Shown here: piece after piece, positions 43,169 to 50,905 of the stretch
Layout: each line of letters begins with the position of its first letter
How positions within the stretch are numbered: the first letter of the stretch is position 1
NCBI RefSeq assembly: GCF_937958975.1
Contig: NZ_CALGRE010000017.1
Coordinates: 1-64,000 of the forward strand
DNA length: 64,000 nucleotides
Direction: 5' to 3'
Source of the DNA: an uncultured Eubacterium sp.
GTDB lineage: Bacteria > Bacillota > Clostridia > Lachnospirales > Lachnospiraceae
The notes under the pieces: model-generated
Databases searched by the model: none
What the model was told of the DNA's origin: nothing
The model's input: the letters and a program-made list of their open reading frames with translations, nothing else
Program-made: the position numbers and the translations under genes

Positions 43169-44584
43169 CTAATGTGTATTTGATTCGACAATAGTATTAA
43201 GCCAGTTGCCGCGTTTTACGAGAATAAAACCAATGATAGCTTTTACAGCTTCTAACATACTGATAATAAAAAACATCCAGACAATTGGAAGTGTTGTGAA
43301 ATGAGCTAAAACCATTGCCAGCGGTACATTAATACACCAGATAAATCCGCTGTCAAAGATAAAGGTCATGATTGTTTTTCCACCACTTCTTAAAGTAAAG
43401 TATGCAGCATTTGTAAACGCATTAAATGGGGTGGAGAGAACAAATACTAAAATAAACCGACTGGAAAGGTAGCGGATTTCACCGGTTGTATTATAGATTT
43501 GCGGAAATAATGGAGCGGCAATTAATAGAATTGCAGAGACACATAATGATATTAATACAGAAAAAGTAATCATTTTTCTGTCAGTGTCTCTTGCTTCTTT
43601 GATTTTTCCTGCTCCCAATAACTGACCAATAACAATAGAAATGGCGACACCCATAGTTAAGAATACGGTGTTGACTACATTATTAATTGTATTGGCAATG
43701 TTCAGCCCTGCAACCGCGGCGAGACCTCTTGTGGACAAAGCCTGTGTCTGCATAGTAATTCCGGCAGCCCACAAAAATTCATTGATTAACAGTGGGGTAC
43801 CTTTAGCCACGACGTTTTTAACTAAAGTCAGAGGTACACGAAGGCTCTTATAAGCACCTTTTATAAATTGATATTTATCAGAATGTTTGTGAGTATAAAT
43901 CATAAGGTAACCACATTCCACAAAGCGGGAAAGTACCGTGGCTATTGCCGCTCCCACAACTCCTAATTTAGGAAATCCAAATAAACCAAAAATAAGTAAT
44001 GCATTAAAAATAAAGTCAACTGCAACAGCAGCAACACCTGCCATCATAGGGACAACAGTCTGACCTGCCTCTTTTAACATAGTGCTGTAGCAATTTGATA
44101 TCACAAAGGGAACGATGCTAAATAGCATAATATATAGGTAACTTCTCGCATATTCAAAAGTGGCATTAATATTTCCCGAATTGCCTCCTTCATGCAAAAA
44201 CATATGAATAAGCGGCTTATGTAAAAGTAGGAATACAGCAAGGCTGATAACAATAATACCGATTCCGATGATTAATTTCATTCTAAAAACATTTCGTGCG
44301 CCTTTATGATTATCCTGACCAAAATACTGGGCGGAGAAAATACCGGCTCCCGACATACCTCCAAATACGGCCAGATTGAACACGAACATCAATTGGTTAA
44401 CTACAGCAACACCCGTCATCTGGTCCGTTCCGACTTTTCCGACCATTACATTGTCAAGCATAACGACAAAGTTTGTAAAAAGACTCTGGATGACTATGGG
44501 AAGCGCAATTGCCATAATCATTTTATAAAAGTTTTTATCGCCAAAATATTTTGATTTTAAAGTTGTTTTTTTATCTGATTGCAT
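43169..44584 (-). CDS. MATE family efflux transporter, copy 3 (divergent from marR)
   Basis: A 471-residue MATE pump with 12 hydrophobic segments. ALPIVIQSLFTNFVVMLDNVMVGKVGTD is the N-terminal signature, and GAGIFSAQYFGQD near 80 is conserved. It is transcribed leftward from a 212-base gap shared with a marR gene. A 33-bp dyad in that gap is the natural candidate operator, so MarR control of the pump is likely. GGGGG lies before the ATG on the minus strand. Confidence 0.94.
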   Translation of the reverse strand: MQSDKKTTLKSKYFGDKNFYKMIMAIALPIVIQSLFTNFVVMLDNVMVGKVGTDQMTGVAVVNQLMFVFNLAVFGGMSGAGIFSAQYFGQDNHKGARNVFRMKLIIGIGIIVISLAVFLLLHKPLIHMFLHEGGNSGNINATFEYARSYLYIMLFSIVPFVISNCYSTMLKEAGQTVVPMMAGVAAVAVDFIFNALLIFGLFGFPKLGVVGAAIATVLSRFVECGYLMIYTHKHSDKYQFIKGAYKSLRVPLTLVKNVVAKGTPLLINEFLWAAGITMQTQALSTRGLAAVAGLNIANTINNVVNTVFLTMGVAISIVIGQLLGAGKIKEARDTDRKMITFSVLISLCVSAILLIAAPLFPQIYNTTGEIRYLSSRFILVFVLSTPFNAFTNAAYFTLRSGGKTIMTFIFDSGFIWCINVPLAMVLAHFTTLPIVWMFFIISMLEAVKAIIGFILVKRGNWLNTIVESNTH

Positions 44585-44743
44585 AGTGATAAACCCCCTT
44601 ACAATAATATTATGATTGAACTTTTATTTTTAGATAGTGATAGGTAGTAGGATAACATAAATTTCCGGTTGATTGCAACCATTCTTTCAAGGATTTTCGA
44701 TGGAATCCTATTAAAACTTGACGAATAAAAAGATGAGTAGTAA

Positions 44744-44776
44744 AGTATACAAAGTAAAAAGTTTACAATGTATACT
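44744..44776. promoter_or_regulatory. 33-bp dyad between MATE and marR, candidate MarR operator
   Basis: AGTATACAAAGTAAA (44744-44758) and TTTACAATGTATACT (44762-44776) are inverted repeats with two mismatches in 15 positions and a 3-base centre. A TATACT hexamer, a possible -10 element, lies at the outer end of the dyad on each strand. Binding would cover both promoters. Confidence 0.65.
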
Positions 44777-44796
44777 ATTTTGGGAAGAGAGGTTTT

Positions 44797-45243
44797 ATGA
44801 AACAAATAAATGAAGAGTTACTTAGTGCATGGCTCAGACTTTCCGTAACTATTTGCAATAAGAGAATTGTTTCGGGTATGTCTTATAACGAAGCAATTGT
44901 GTGCAATCTACTGTATCATCAGAGAAATAGCTATCCGGAAGAATATCTTACAGCAACCAATTTGTGTGAGAAAACAAATATGCATAAGTCTTTAATGAAC
45001 AGAACAATCAATTATCTTGAAAAGAAAGGATTAGTCGAGAGAAGACGTTCAGAAAAAGACAAAAGACAGGTATTCGTAATTTTTAATGAGAAGAATATTG
45101 ACATTTATGAGAGAGAACATAAAAAAATTATTGAGACAGTAAGTGATATCGTAGAAAAAATTGGTAAAGAAAAAGTCGAAGATATAATTAAAATTTTTAA
45201 TGATGTGTCGGGTGCAGCGGCAGATTATTTAAAAAACAGTTAA
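44797..45243 (+). CDS. MarR family transcriptional regulator
   Basis: A 148-residue winged-helix repressor of the MarR family. The recognition helix region LTATNLCEKTNMHKSLMNRTINYLEKKGLVERRRSEKDKR (about 49-88) contains the usual E/K-D-K-R wing. The C-terminal helix is for dimerisation. It lies divergent from a MATE pump and upstream of degV, ADH and ALDH genes in one orientation with short gaps, so it may govern both directions in response to a small aromatic or lipid ligand. GGAAGAGAGG precedes ATG 44797. Confidence 0.9.
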   Translation: MKQINEELLSAWLRLSVTICNKRIVSGMSYNEAIVCNLLYHQRNSYPEEYLTATNLCEKTNMHKSLMNRTINYLEKKGLVERRRSEKDKRQVFVIFNEKNIDIYEREHKKIIETVSDIVEKIGKEKVEDIIKIFNDVSGAAADYLKNS

Positions 45244-45268
45244 TGTCAGAAAGGACGGAGAGAGGAAA

Positions 45269-46105
45269 ATGATTAGATTTTTAGTAGATTCTGCTTCGGA
45301 TTATGAAAAAAAGGAGGCAGAGGAAAAAGGAATTGAGTATATATCTATTTCGGTTACAGTGGACGAGAAAACATATTATGGGGGAGTAGATATTTCCAAA
45401 GATGAATTTTTTAAAATGCTGGAAGTGTCAGAAAATTTCCCGAAAACAGCACAACCGTCACCGCAGGAGTATGTCGATGTTTTTGAAATGGCGAAAAAGA
45501 ATGGTGATGAGGTAATTGTTGTCACGTTGGCATCTGAATTGAGTGGAACGTATCAGAGTGCTAATTTAGCAAAGAATATGGTAGATTATGATAGGATATA
45601 TATTATTGACTCCTGTGCAGCTTCTTTCAATATTAAGGTTATGGTAGATTATGGTATGAAACTGAGGGAGCAGGGAAAAAGTGCAGAGGAAATTGTAAAA
45701 GCGATTGAACAAATAAAAGGAAAGGTTACTTTGTATGCAGTTCTTGATACATTGGATAACCTTTATAAAGGCGGTAGGCTTTCAAAACTGGAAGCGGGAA
45801 TCGGCAATATGGCGAAAATAAAACCTTTGATTACTTTTACGGATGAGGGAAAAATTTGTGTCAAGGCGAAAAGTATTGGAAAGAAAAAAGCTTTAAATGA
45901 TATGATTAAGCTGATTGGTGAGGATACGATAGATACTGCGTTTCCAGTGTATGCTCTTTATTCGTATGGTACAGAGAATTGTGATACATTTGTGGAAAGA
46001 GCAAAGGAAAATGGTATAAAGTTTGATGAGATACTCCAGATTGGACCAACGATAGGAACGCACATCGGTGTAGGAGCTTATGGAATTATTTATGTCAGAA
46101 GTTAA
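45269..46105 (+). CDS. DegV family fatty-acid-binding protein
   Basis: A 278-residue DegV (FakB-type) protein. Members bind a single fatty acid and present it to the FakA kinase. FLVDSASDYEKK at the start, the TAQPSPQEY loop (near 57), ASELSGTYQSA (near 93), IDSCAAS and TLDNLYKGGRLSK are all family motifs. The C-terminal GPTIGTHIGVGAYGIIY is also conserved. It lies 25 bases after marR and 15 bases before an alcohol dehydrogenase. Lipid or aldehyde handling is the theme of the operon, by inference. Confidence 0.93.
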   Translation: MIRFLVDSASDYEKKEAEEKGIEYISISVTVDEKTYYGGVDISKDEFFKMLEVSENFPKTAQPSPQEYVDVFEMAKKNGDEVIVVTLASELSGTYQSANLAKNMVDYDRIYIIDSCAASFNIKVMVDYGMKLREQGKSAEEIVKAIEQIKGKVTLYAVLDTLDNLYKGGRLSKLEAGIGNMAKIKPLITFTDEGKICVKAKSIGKKKALNDMIKLIGEDTIDTAFPVYALYSYGTENCDTFVERAKENGIKFDEILQIGPTIGTHIGVGAYGIIYVRS

Positions 46106-46120
46106 AGAATGGAGTAGAAA

Positions 46121-47317
46121 ATGAGATTTTATAAAAAAATTTATTGCAGAACTTTTCAATTTTGTTTTAGGGTGGCACTTCCTTTTCTGCCTTATAGAGG
46201 ACCGGAAATACTAGATGGAATGGTAAACATTCCCGATGTCTTAAAGAAAAAGAATATTGATAAGGTTTTAGTTATAACTGATAAAGGAATAACCAATATA
46301 GGACTGGGGAAAAAGCTCACTAATATTTTAGAAGAGAAAAATGTAAAATACGAATATTTTGATGAGACAGTTGCGAATCCTACGATTTCAAATGTGGAAG
46401 CTGCACGAAAAAAATATGTAGAAGCAAATTGTCAGGCAATCATTGCGCTGGGTGGAGGCTCTGCAATGGATTGCGCGAAAGCAACCGGAGCAAGAGTTGT
46501 AAAGCCGAAACAGTCTGTGAGTAAGATGAGAGGATTGTTAAAAATACATAAAAAACTTCCACTGCTTTTTGCAATTCCGACAACGGCAGGAACCGGGAGT
46601 GAGACGACGTTAGCAGCAGTAATTACGGATGATGAAACCCATCATAAATATCCGATTAACGATTTTGTTCTTATACCGAGATATGCAGTTTTGGATTATT
46701 CAGTGACGACGAGTCTCCCAAAATCTCTCACGGCAACGACGGGAATGGATGCACTTACGCATGCTGTGGAAGCTTATATTGGAGGAAGTACAACAAAATA
46801 TACAAGAACAATGTCAGAAAAAGCTGTGAAACTAATTGGTGAAAATTTGAAGCAGGCTTATGAAGATGGAAATAATAAAAAAGCCAGAAAAAATATGTTA
46901 AAGGCAGCATATTATGCAGGCATTGCGTTTACACAGTCATATGTGGGATATGTGCACGGCGTGGCACATTCTCTTGGGGGAAAGTATGGTGTCCCTCATG
47001 GATTGGCAAATGCTGTGATTCTTCCATATGTCTTAGAGATGTATGGAGAAAGTTGTTATAAAAAACTTGCAAAATTGGGAAGAAAAGCGGGTATCATAAC
47101 AAATAGTGATAATGAAATCGGAGCAAAAGAGTTTATTAAATGGATAAAAGAAATGAACAAATCCATGAATATTCCTACATATATAGAAGAAATACAGGAG
47201 AAGGATATTCGGAAAATGGCAAAATATGCAGATAAAGAGAGTAATCCTCTTTATCCGGTACCAAAGCTGATGGACAGGAAAGAACTTGAGGAAATTTACA
47301 GAAAAGTAAAAAAATAA
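46121..47317 (+). CDS. Iron-containing alcohol dehydrogenase
   Basis: A 398-residue group-III (Fe-dependent) alcohol dehydrogenase that reduces aldehydes with NAD(P)H. The NAD-binding GGGSAMDCAKATGA is near 112. The metal ligands are in GMDALTHAVEAY (His near 214) and YVHGVAHSLGGKYGVPHGLANA (His near 282 and 296). PTTAGTGSETT is also present. An N-terminal extension of about 25 residues (KIYCRTFQFCFRVALPFLPYRGP) is hydrophobic but short. It lies in the marR-degV-ADH-ALDH operon. Natural substrate unknown; a fatty aldehyde is a guess from its neighbours. Confidence 0.93.
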   Translation: MRFYKKIYCRTFQFCFRVALPFLPYRGPEILDGMVNIPDVLKKKNIDKVLVITDKGITNIGLGKKLTNILEEKNVKYEYFDETVANPTISNVEAARKKYVEANCQAIIALGGGSAMDCAKATGARVVKPKQSVSKMRGLLKIHKKLPLLFAIPTTAGTGSETTLAAVITDDETHHKYPINDFVLIPRYAVLDYSVTTSLPKSLTATTGMDALTHAVEAYIGGSTTKYTRTMSEKAVKLIGENLKQAYEDGNNKKARKNMLKAAYYAGIAFTQSYVGYVHGVAHSLGGKYGVPHGLANAVILPYVLEMYGESCYKKLAKLGRKAGIITNSDNEIGAKEFIKWIKEMNKSMNIPTYIEEIQEKDIRKMAKYADKESNPLYPVPKLMDRKELEEIYRKVKK

Positions 47318-47330
47318 AAGAGGTTTTGCA

Positions 47331-48707
47331 ATGGAAAAAAATATTAATATGGTAGTAGAGCATCAAAGAAAGTTTTTTAATACGAAAGAGACTTTGGATA
47401 TCAATAAGAGAATTTATTATCTAAAGAAGTTGAAGTCTGTTATTTTAAAATATGAAAATGAAATTAATCAGGCTTTATATGAGGACCTGGGAAAATCACC
47501 ATCGGAATCTTATATGTGTGAAGTGGGATTGACACTTTCAGAATTGTCTTACCAAATAAAACATATTAAAAGATGGAGCAGAGCAAAACGGCATATAACA
47601 GATTTAACAAATTTTCATGGGAAAAGTTATTCTGTGTTTGAGCCTTATGGTGTAGTGCTTGTGATGGCACCATGGAATTATCCGTTTATGCTTACAATGG
47701 AGCCATTAATAGGAGCAGTTGCCGCCGGTAATTGTGTTGTGGCAAAACCATCGGCATATTCGCCTGCAACATCTTCTATAATAAAGAAAATACTGGAGCA
47801 GGTTTTTGATGATAGCTATGTGGCAGTGGTAGAAGGTGGAAGAGCAGAAAATACGGAATTATTGGAACAGAGATTTGACTATATCTTTTTCACCGGAGGA
47901 GTGAATGTCGGGAAGCTTGTCATGGAAAAGGCGGCAAAAAATCTAACTCCGGTTTCTCTTGAATTAGGTGGAAAAAGTCCATGTATTATAGATAAGACTG
48001 CCAATCTTAAGCTGGCGGCGAAGAGACTGGCATTTGGAAAGTATTTGAATCTGGGACAGACCTGCGTGGCACCGGATTACTTATTAATAGAGGAAACAGT
48101 AAAAGAAAAATTTTTGAATATATTGATTGATACGGTAAAGAAGATGTATGGGGAGAACCCTCTGGAAAATCAGAATTATGGAAAAATGATTAATGAAAAA
48201 CATTATCGTAGAGTAATGGGATTGATTGATGAAAGGAAGGTTATTCTTGGAGGGAAAGGAATCGAAGAACAGTTAAGAATAGAGCCTACTGTGTTGGATA
48301 ATGTGACAGAGAGTGATGATGTTATGCAGGAGGAAATTTTTGGACCGGTATTGCCGGTCATTACATACAAAGAGATAAATGACGCTGTACAATTTATTGA
48401 AACCAGACCACACCCATTAGCGCTATATATCTTTTCGAATGACAGAAAAGTACAGAAACTGTTTACAGAAAAAGTCACATTTGGCGGCGGCTGTATCAAT
48501 GATACCATACTTCATCTTGCCACGTCACGCATGGGATTTGGCGGTGTCGGAAACAGCGGAATGGGGGCATATCACGGAATTAAGAGTTTTCAGACATTTT
48601 CACATGAGAAAAGTATATTGAGAAAATATAATTGGATTGATATGCCGATGAGATATCAGCCATATACAAAAATCATGGATAAATTGGTGAGAATGTTTTT
48701 GAAATAA
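47331..48707 (+). CDS. Aldehyde dehydrogenase (class-3-like)
   Basis: A 458-residue NAD(P)-dependent aldehyde dehydrogenase resembling class-3/YwdH enzymes in length. PWNYPFMLTMEPLIGAVAAGNCVVAKPS (near 110) binds the cofactor. FTGGVNVGKLVMEKAAKNLTPVSLELGGKSP holds the general-base Glu (near 206). The catalytic Cys is in NLGQTCVAPDY (near 240). The C-terminal FGGVGNSGMGAYHG is typical. It starts 13 bases after the ADH gene, so alcohol/aldehyde/acid interconversion in one operon is likely. A terminator follows. Confidence 0.93.
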   Translation: MEKNINMVVEHQRKFFNTKETLDINKRIYYLKKLKSVILKYENEINQALYEDLGKSPSESYMCEVGLTLSELSYQIKHIKRWSRAKRHITDLTNFHGKSYSVFEPYGVVLVMAPWNYPFMLTMEPLIGAVAAGNCVVAKPSAYSPATSSIIKKILEQVFDDSYVAVVEGGRAENTELLEQRFDYIFFTGGVNVGKLVMEKAAKNLTPVSLELGGKSPCIIDKTANLKLAAKRLAFGKYLNLGQTCVAPDYLLIEETVKEKFLNILIDTVKKMYGENPLENQNYGKMINEKHYRRVMGLIDERKVILGGKGIEEQLRIEPTVLDNVTESDDVMQEEIFGPVLPVITYKEINDAVQFIETRPHPLALYIFSNDRKVQKLFTEKVTFGGGCINDTILHLATSRMGFGGVGNSGMGAYHGIKSFQTFSHEKSILRKYNWIDMPMRYQPYTKIMDKLVRMFLK

Positions 48708-48728
48708 GAAAAAACAGTTATATTCTAT

Positions 48729-48769
48729 AAAATAGCGTCTAACTCACCAAGTCTGGGACGCTATTTTTT
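48729..48769. terminator. Terminator after the aldehyde dehydrogenase
   Basis: AAAATAGCGTC and GACGCTATTTT pair over 11 bases around a 17-base loop, with T and A tracts. The 3' end of the small minus-strand ORF at 48761 overlaps its right arm, so it may serve both directions. Confidence 0.87.
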
Positions 48770-48973
48770 GGTGATGGCGACGAGGAAAATGGACATCATG
48801 CTTGCATAGATGGACATTTGACGACCGCTTACAATTCCGGAATGCGGCTGATGCCGCTTCCAGTGATTATGCTTATAGTGTTCAATAAAAGTTATGATGC
48901 CAACTAGCATAATAACGAACGCAAATAAGTCAAGAAAATATCTAATCGGTTTAAATATTCTAATATATTCCAA
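48761..48973 (-). CDS. Small hypothetical membrane protein (TTG start)
   Basis: A 70-residue frame between the ALDH terminator and the hrcA promoter. A hydrophobic segment (YFLDLFAFVIMLVGIITFI, about 12-30) is followed by a His/Lys-rich loop (EHYKHNHWKRHQPH) and a second weakly hydrophobic helix. The start codon would be TTG with only a distant AAGGG. Hydrophobic pattern and free-standing position favour a real gene, but I recognise no family. Confidence 0.4.
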   Translation of the reverse strand: MEYIRIFKPIRYFLDLFAFVIMLVGIITFIEHYKHNHWKRHQPHSGIVSGRQMSIYASMMSIFLVAITKK

Positions 48974-49027
48974 TATTTCAAATACCCTTGTTCATAAATA
49001 ATTCACAAAACTTTTTTATTTAAATTG

Positions 49028-49056
49028 TTGACAAAGCACTCTCAGAGTGCTATTTT
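49028..49056 (+). promoter_or_regulatory. Promoter of the heat-shock operon with a compact HrcA-like palindrome
   Basis: TTGACA (49028-49033), a 17-base spacer and TATTTT (49051-49056). The spacer contains AGCACTCT-C-AGAGTGCT (49035-49051), a perfect 8-bp-arm palindrome built from the same AGCACTC half-site as the CIRCE element downstream, but with the halves drawn together. Confidence 0.82.
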
Positions 49057-49072
49057 AATGTCAGATAGAATA

Positions 49073-49099
49073 TTAGCACTCAAAACAAATGAGTGCTAA
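49073..49099 (+). promoter_or_regulatory. CIRCE operator (HrcA binding site)
   Basis: TTAGCACTC, 9 bases, GAGTGCTAA: an exact match to the CIRCE consensus. It lies about 17 bases after the -10 box and just before the hrcA ribosome site. HrcA binding represses the whole hrcA-grpE-dnaK-dnaJ operon until heat stress. Confidence 0.97.
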
Positions 49100-49118
49100 C
49101 AAAGAAAAGGAGATGAAT

Positions 49119-50162
49119 ATGGAGCTTAGCGATAGAAAAGAGAAGATTCTGGATGCTATTATCCGAAGCTACCTTGACACAGGTGAGCCGGTAGGTTCCA
49201 GAACTATTTCCAAGAATACTGATTTAAACTTAAGTTCAGCCACAATCAGAAATGAAATGTCTGACTTAGAAGAGATGGGCTATATCATACAGCCTCACAC
49301 ATCTGCCGGTCGTATCCCTACAGATAAAGGTTACAGATTCTATGTGGATAACATGTTAAAGGAAAAGTTAACAGAGTTAGACGAGAGAGAAAAGAAAGTA
49401 ACCGAGAAGGAAGACCTGTTGATTGAAAAAGTGGATAAGGTAGAGACCTTGCTTCAAAATATGGCAAAAGTATTAGCAAATAATACAAATTATGCCACGA
49501 TGGTATCCGCACCGAAGTCTAAAGGAAATAAAATCAAATTTATCCAGTTATCAGTATTAGATAAGGCACAATTATTATGTACGGTTGTTTCCGATAAAAA
49601 TCATGTAGTAAATAAAATCGTGAAAGTAAATCAGGAAATTAATCAGGAAATGTTAGTCAGGCTTAATGTAGCCATGAACACAGCTCTTGCAGGATTATCT
49701 ATGGAAGAGATTAACTTAGGTGTTATATCGGCATTGACATCTCAGGCGGGAGAGCTTGAGGGGCTTGTCAATGAGGTGTTAAAGGCAATTACCGAAGCAA
49801 TCGCTACGGAAGCACAGATGAAGATTTATACATCCGGTGCAACAAATATTTTTAAATATCCTGAGCTTAGTGATAAAGAGAGAGCCAGTCAGCTGCTTAC
49901 AACTTTGGAAGAAAAATCGCAGCTTACAGAACTGATTAATGAGAATGATGAGGAAACGGGCATACAGGTTTATATTGGAAGTGAAAGCCCGGTACAGTCT
50001 ATGAAAGACTGCAGTGTCGTGACAGCCACTTATGAATTAGATGATGGATTCAAGGGAACAATTGGTATTATAGGTCCAAAGAGAATGGATTATGAGAAGG
50101 TTGTGGAAACACTTCGAATTGTAAAAGAGCAGCTCAGTGATAGTTTCAAAGAGGACAATTAA
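49119..50162 (+). CDS. hrcA: Heat-inducible transcription repressor HrcA
   Basis: The CIRCE-binding repressor of class I heat-shock genes, 347 residues. N-terminal winged helix: LSDRKEKILDAIIRSYLDTGEPVGSRTI, SSATIRNEMSDLEEMGYI and QPHTSAGRIPTDKGYRFYV. The HrcA dimerisation/GAF-like domain follows. The start is ATG 49119, 6 bases after AAGGAG; a frame open from an ATG inside the CIRCE spacer (49089) is not used. It is first in hrcA-grpE-dnaK-dnaJ, so it controls itself. Confidence 0.97.
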   Translation: MELSDRKEKILDAIIRSYLDTGEPVGSRTISKNTDLNLSSATIRNEMSDLEEMGYIIQPHTSAGRIPTDKGYRFYVDNMLKEKLTELDEREKKVTEKEDLLIEKVDKVETLLQNMAKVLANNTNYATMVSAPKSKGNKIKFIQLSVLDKAQLLCTVVSDKNHVVNKIVKVNQEINQEMLVRLNVAMNTALAGLSMEEINLGVISALTSQAGELEGLVNEVLKAITEAIATEAQMKIYTSGATNIFKYPELSDKERASQLLTTLEEKSQLTELINENDEETGIQVYIGSESPVQSMKDCSVVTATYELDDGFKGTIGIIGPKRMDYEKVVETLRIVKEQLSDSFKEDN

Positions 50163-50192
50163 TATTAACTATAAAGAAAGGATGACAATCCG

Positions 50193-50849
50193 ATGGAAAA
50201 AGAAAACAAAGATTTAGATGAAAACCTTGAAAAAGATGCAGCTTCAAAAGAACCTGAGGATGAAGTAGAAGAAAAAGCGAAAGGCGGAGAGTCAGAAGAA
50301 AATTCCGCAGAATCTACAGATTCGGATAGTACGGCAGAAAATGTATCTGAGTCAGAAGTTTCTGATAAAGACAAAGCCGATAAGAAAAAAAAGCGTGGTT
50401 TTAAAAAGAAAGACAAGAAAGATGAGCAGATAGAAGAATTAAATGATAAGTATCAGCGACTATTTGCAGAGTTTCAGAATTTTAGAAGCCGTAGCGAAAA
50501 AGAGAAAGCAGCAATGTTTGAAACCGGTGCAAAATCTATTATAGAAAAAATATTACCTATCGTAGATAATTTTGAGAGAGGGGTAGCTGCACTGAGTGAA
50601 GAGGATTTAGAGTCTCCTGTAGGTGAGGGAATGAATCTTATCTATAAACAGTTATTGCAGACACTTACAGATATGGGAGTTACAGCAATTGAGGCAGAGG
50701 GAAAAGAATTTGACCCGGACCTTCACAATGCAGTGATGCATGAGGACAATGAGGAACTCGGAGAAAATGTTGTGTCTCAGGAATTACAGAAGGGCTATAA
50801 ATATAGAGACACAGTCATCAGACATAGTATGGTAAAGGTTGCAAACTAA
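50193..50849 (+). CDS. grpE: Nucleotide exchange factor GrpE
   Basis: GrpE releases ADP from DnaK. It has 218 residues with a long acidic/Ser-rich N-terminal tail (about 1-70) and a basic patch (KKKKRGFKKKDKK). A coiled-coil (EQIEELNDKYQRLFAEFQNFRSR) and the beta-rich head with PVGEGMNLIYKQLLQTL and EFDPDLHNAVMHED follow. AAAGGATG precedes ATG 50193. It follows hrcA by 30 bases and precedes dnaK by 56 bases. Confidence 0.96.
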   Translation: MEKENKDLDENLEKDAASKEPEDEVEEKAKGGESEENSAESTDSDSTAENVSESEVSDKDKADKKKKRGFKKKDKKDEQIEELNDKYQRLFAEFQNFRSRSEKEKAAMFETGAKSIIEKILPIVDNFERGVAALSEEDLESPVGEGMNLIYKQLLQTLTDMGVTAIEAEGKEFDPDLHNAVMHEDNEELGENVVSQELQKGYKYRDTVIRHSMVKVAN

Positions 50850-50905
50850 TAAAAGTTAATAGTTAAAAATATATAGAACAAAGTTATTTTCAGGAGGAAA
50901 CTAAA

